From NCBI RefSeq assembly GCF_000332035.1, contig NZ_ALVY01000205.1, positions 1 to 43,183 of the forward strand: a stretch of 43,183 nt of DNA. The letters run 5' to 3'. The notes under the pieces are model-generated. The model saw only the letters and a program-made list of their open reading frames with translations. It did not search any database and was not told the origin of the DNA. A program made the translations under genes and the position numbers. Source of the DNA: Gloeocapsa sp. PCC 73106. Its GTDB lineage: Bacteria > Cyanobacteriota > Cyanobacteriia > Cyanobacteriales > Gloeocapsaceae. This document shows positions 41,928-43,183 of this stretch, in pieces. Positions within the stretch are counted from its first letter, which is position 1. The number at the start of each line of letters is the position of its first letter.

Positions 41928-42788
41928 TTAAAGTTTATCTGCTATAAAAGCTTCTACCTTTTGATAAATTAACAGACCGATAGCAAGTAACACTATTGTT
42001 GCTATTATAGAGTATATCCATTGCCATAGAGGAAAAGGAAACTCATTAAATAGGGTAGATCTAAAAGCGAGTAAAGTTCCTGCCATAGGATTGAGGAAAT
42101 AGATAGGTCTAGCTGCAGCTGGAATTAAACCTGGTGCAAAGATCACCGGAGACACGTATAAACCAATAAATAAAATTTGACTCAAGAGTCTATCAAAATC
42201 TTTACTTTCTAGGGAGAGTGCTGCAAAAATCAAGCCAACTGCCAAGATTAAGAACATACACTGTAAAATTACCAAGGGTAGGGCGATTAATTTCCAACCT
42301 GGATAAATACCCAGCCAAAGCATCATTATTAGTAAAGGAAACATAGCTACAGAAAAACCAAAAAAACTAGCTAGTACCGGAACTATCATACTGATAATGC
42401 GGGGAAAATAGACTTTGGTGATTAAACTAGCATTTTTTTCTAAAGATTTAGCGGTATTAGTCGTTGCTTCCACAAAATAAAACCAGAGTATTAGTCCACT
42501 GTAAACGTAGACAGAGAAAGGGATCGACACGTGTAAATTAGCTCCAGAGAAGGTTTTAAATAGAGCAAAGATAGTCATCATTAACAATGGTCTAACGGTA
42601 GACCAAAGTATCCCCAAGTACATCTGATTGAACTGAATTTTAATATCTCGGCGCACTAAATTGGCGATCAAGTGGCGATAATAGTAAATCTCTCGAAAAT
42701 TAAGGCGCAAGGAGGCGGATGGGGGCTTGATCACCGTTTCTTGCTCATGAATTTTTCTGGTTTTAGCGTTATGAGACGAAAAATTCAA
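41928..42788 (-). CDS. polysaccharide ABC transporter permease (Wzm-like)
   Basis: A 286-residue ABC-2 membrane protein with about six hydrophobic helices. HLIANLVRRDIKIQFNQMYLGILWS is the cytoplasmic N-terminal signature of O-antigen/polysaccharide exporters, and FLNPMAGTLLAFRSTLF near the end is the other conserved block. There is no in-frame ATG near the expected start; TTG at 42788 has AGGAG seven bases upstream and gives a proper N-terminus, so it is accepted as a non-ATG start. First gene of the Wzm-Wzt-methyltransferase run. Confidence 0.9.
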   Translation of the reverse strand: MNFSSHNAKTRKIHEQETVIKPPSASLRLNFREIYYYRHLIANLVRRDIKIQFNQMYLGILWSTVRPLLMMTIFALFKTFSGANLHVSIPFSVYVYSGLILWFYFVEATTNTAKSLEKNASLITKVYFPRIISMIVPVLASFFGFSVAMFPLLIMMLWLGIYPGWKLIALPLVILQCMFLILAVGLIFAALSLESKDFDRLLSQILFIGLYVSPVIFAPGLIPAAARPIYFLNPMAGTLLAFRSTLFNEFPFPLWQWIYSIIATIVLLAIGLLIYQKVEAFIADKL

Positions 42789-43108
42789 AAGTGTACTCCT
42801 AGTGTGGAAAATAAGAATAGAACTGTTATCTTAAGTCATTATGCCACGATCTGACCTCAGGAAACAGACAAGGTAGAGTGATCGTGAAAATGAGGTTGAT
42901 CTCACATCTTCCACCAGCTTTAAAAATAAGTATTAATACTTGGTATAATTGTCAATAATCAAACTGGTCGTAATTAAGCCCACCTACTTAGCTACTGATA
43001 ACTTAACCGCAGATAATTTTATCTTTGTTTAAAAGCGAGCCCCACTAAGCCTTTTCTTTAGGGGGAGCAGAATTATCTTCACTTGATGCGATCGCCAAAT
43101 CTCTTGAC
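42789..43108. other. intergenic stretch upstream of the polysaccharide export genes
   Basis: About 320 bases with no coding frame of note. It should hold the promoter of the export operon and, at 43033-43068, a terminator for the gene entering from the right edge. An AGGAG motif at 42796-42800 (minus strand) belongs to the permease start. One HIP1 octamer lies near 43088. Confidence 0.6.
43033..43068 (-). terminator. intrinsic terminator after the DUF4351 gene
   Basis: On the minus strand, CCCCTAA pairs with TTAGTGGGG around a loop of about ten bases with one mismatch, then GCTC pairs imperfectly, followed by GCTTTTAAAC. It lies about 40 bases after the stop of the partial gene at the right edge and is a good candidate terminator for it. 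Confidence 0.65.
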
Positions 43109-43183
43109 TTACTCAATTTGAGTGAGCCTTGCTTCTAATTCTTCGATACTACTAAAATCAAGTAGTGCTTCACCGAGACTTTC
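43109..43183 (-). CDS. C-terminal end of a DUF4351 (Rpn-like) protein, partial
   Basis: The minus strand is open from the window edge to a TAA at 43111-43109 and encodes 24 residues starting ESLGEALLDFSSIEELEARL. The pattern L-G-E-A-L-L-D-F-S-S is the typical end of DUF4351, a tail found on Rpn-type (PD-(D/E)XK transposase_31) nucleases that are common in cyanobacteria. The rest of the gene lies outside the window. Confidence 0.7.
   Translation of the reverse strand, partial: ESLGEALLDFSSIEELEARLTQIE

Noticed and set aside
1-43183. Abundant GCGATCGC palindromes as a regulatory code for particular genes
   Set aside because: This is the HIP1 octamer, over-represented across many cyanobacterial genomes in coding and non-coding DNA; its distribution here is general and not tied to specific genes.

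Overview
The window is chromosomal DNA from a cyanobacterium, most likely a low- to mid-GC unicellular or colonial form. The evidence is chlB (dark-operative protochlorophyllide reductase), a Ycf35/DUF1257 gene, cyanobacterium-restricted families (DUF2839, COP23, DUF3326), many copies of the HIP1 octamer GCGATCGC, and a heptameric GGGGAAA tandem repeat. Species cannot be fixed from the sequence alone. There is no CRISPR array, rRNA operon, prophage or intact insertion sequence; one tRNA gene is present.

Layout. 1-4022: tail of an upstream gene, then uvrC, an orphan GAF histidine kinase and an ABC-2 permease on the minus strand. 4082-5746: a thioredoxin-fold protein, a TerB-like protein, a DUF29 protein and a 57-residue DUF2283 gene. 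5774-10067: a putative lipoprotein nuclease (endonuclease/exonuclease/phosphatase fold), chlB and a pentapeptide-repeat protein, all minus strand. 10230-12658: fghA-cobO (overlapping), DUF2839, a cupin. 12664-16044: a four-gene minus-strand cluster of predicted extracytoplasmic proteins (COP23 protein, two trypsin-like proteases, an HELGH metallopeptidase). 16124-18362: a coupled reductase/glycosyltransferase pair. 18525-20477: DUF2997-Ycf35-4Fe-4S ferredoxin operon, a hairpin, then an AEC transporter. 20652-28113: three consecutive FHA-PAS-PAS-GGDEF-EAL paralogues, followed by a Uma2-type nuclease. 28708-30708: tRNA-Lys, secG, a matrixin-like protease and thrB. 30709-31553: a long non-coding stretch with a near-consensus promoter and a hairpin. 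31554-32711: a formylglycine-generating-enzyme-fold protein whose C-terminus resembles a diversity-generating-retroelement target. 33025-35849: a VOC metalloprotein and a large propeller/RTX-like protein. 36141-38273: ferredoxin, small protein, DUF3326 and CPBP protease, tightly packed. 38467-39842: a small membrane protein, a secreted small protein and a DUF305 protein. 39906-42788: polysaccharide ABC exporter (Wzm/Wzt type) with a methyltransferase. 43109-43183: the C-terminus of a DUF4351 protein runs off the edge.

How genes work together. Most of the window is housekeeping. The parts most likely to reward study are the triple FHA/c-di-GMP locus, where the three proteins have lost complementary catalytic residues (one looks like a cyclase, one like a phosphodiesterase, one like a double pseudoenzyme); the COP23/trypsin/trypsin/metallopeptidase cluster, which looks like a secreted proteolytic module; the candidate retroelement target; and the promoter-driven hairpin in the 30.8-31.1 kb gap. 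Several starts were moved from upstream TTG codons to internal ATGs on the basis of family length, overlap with neighbours or ribosome binding sites; each such choice is stated in the entry.
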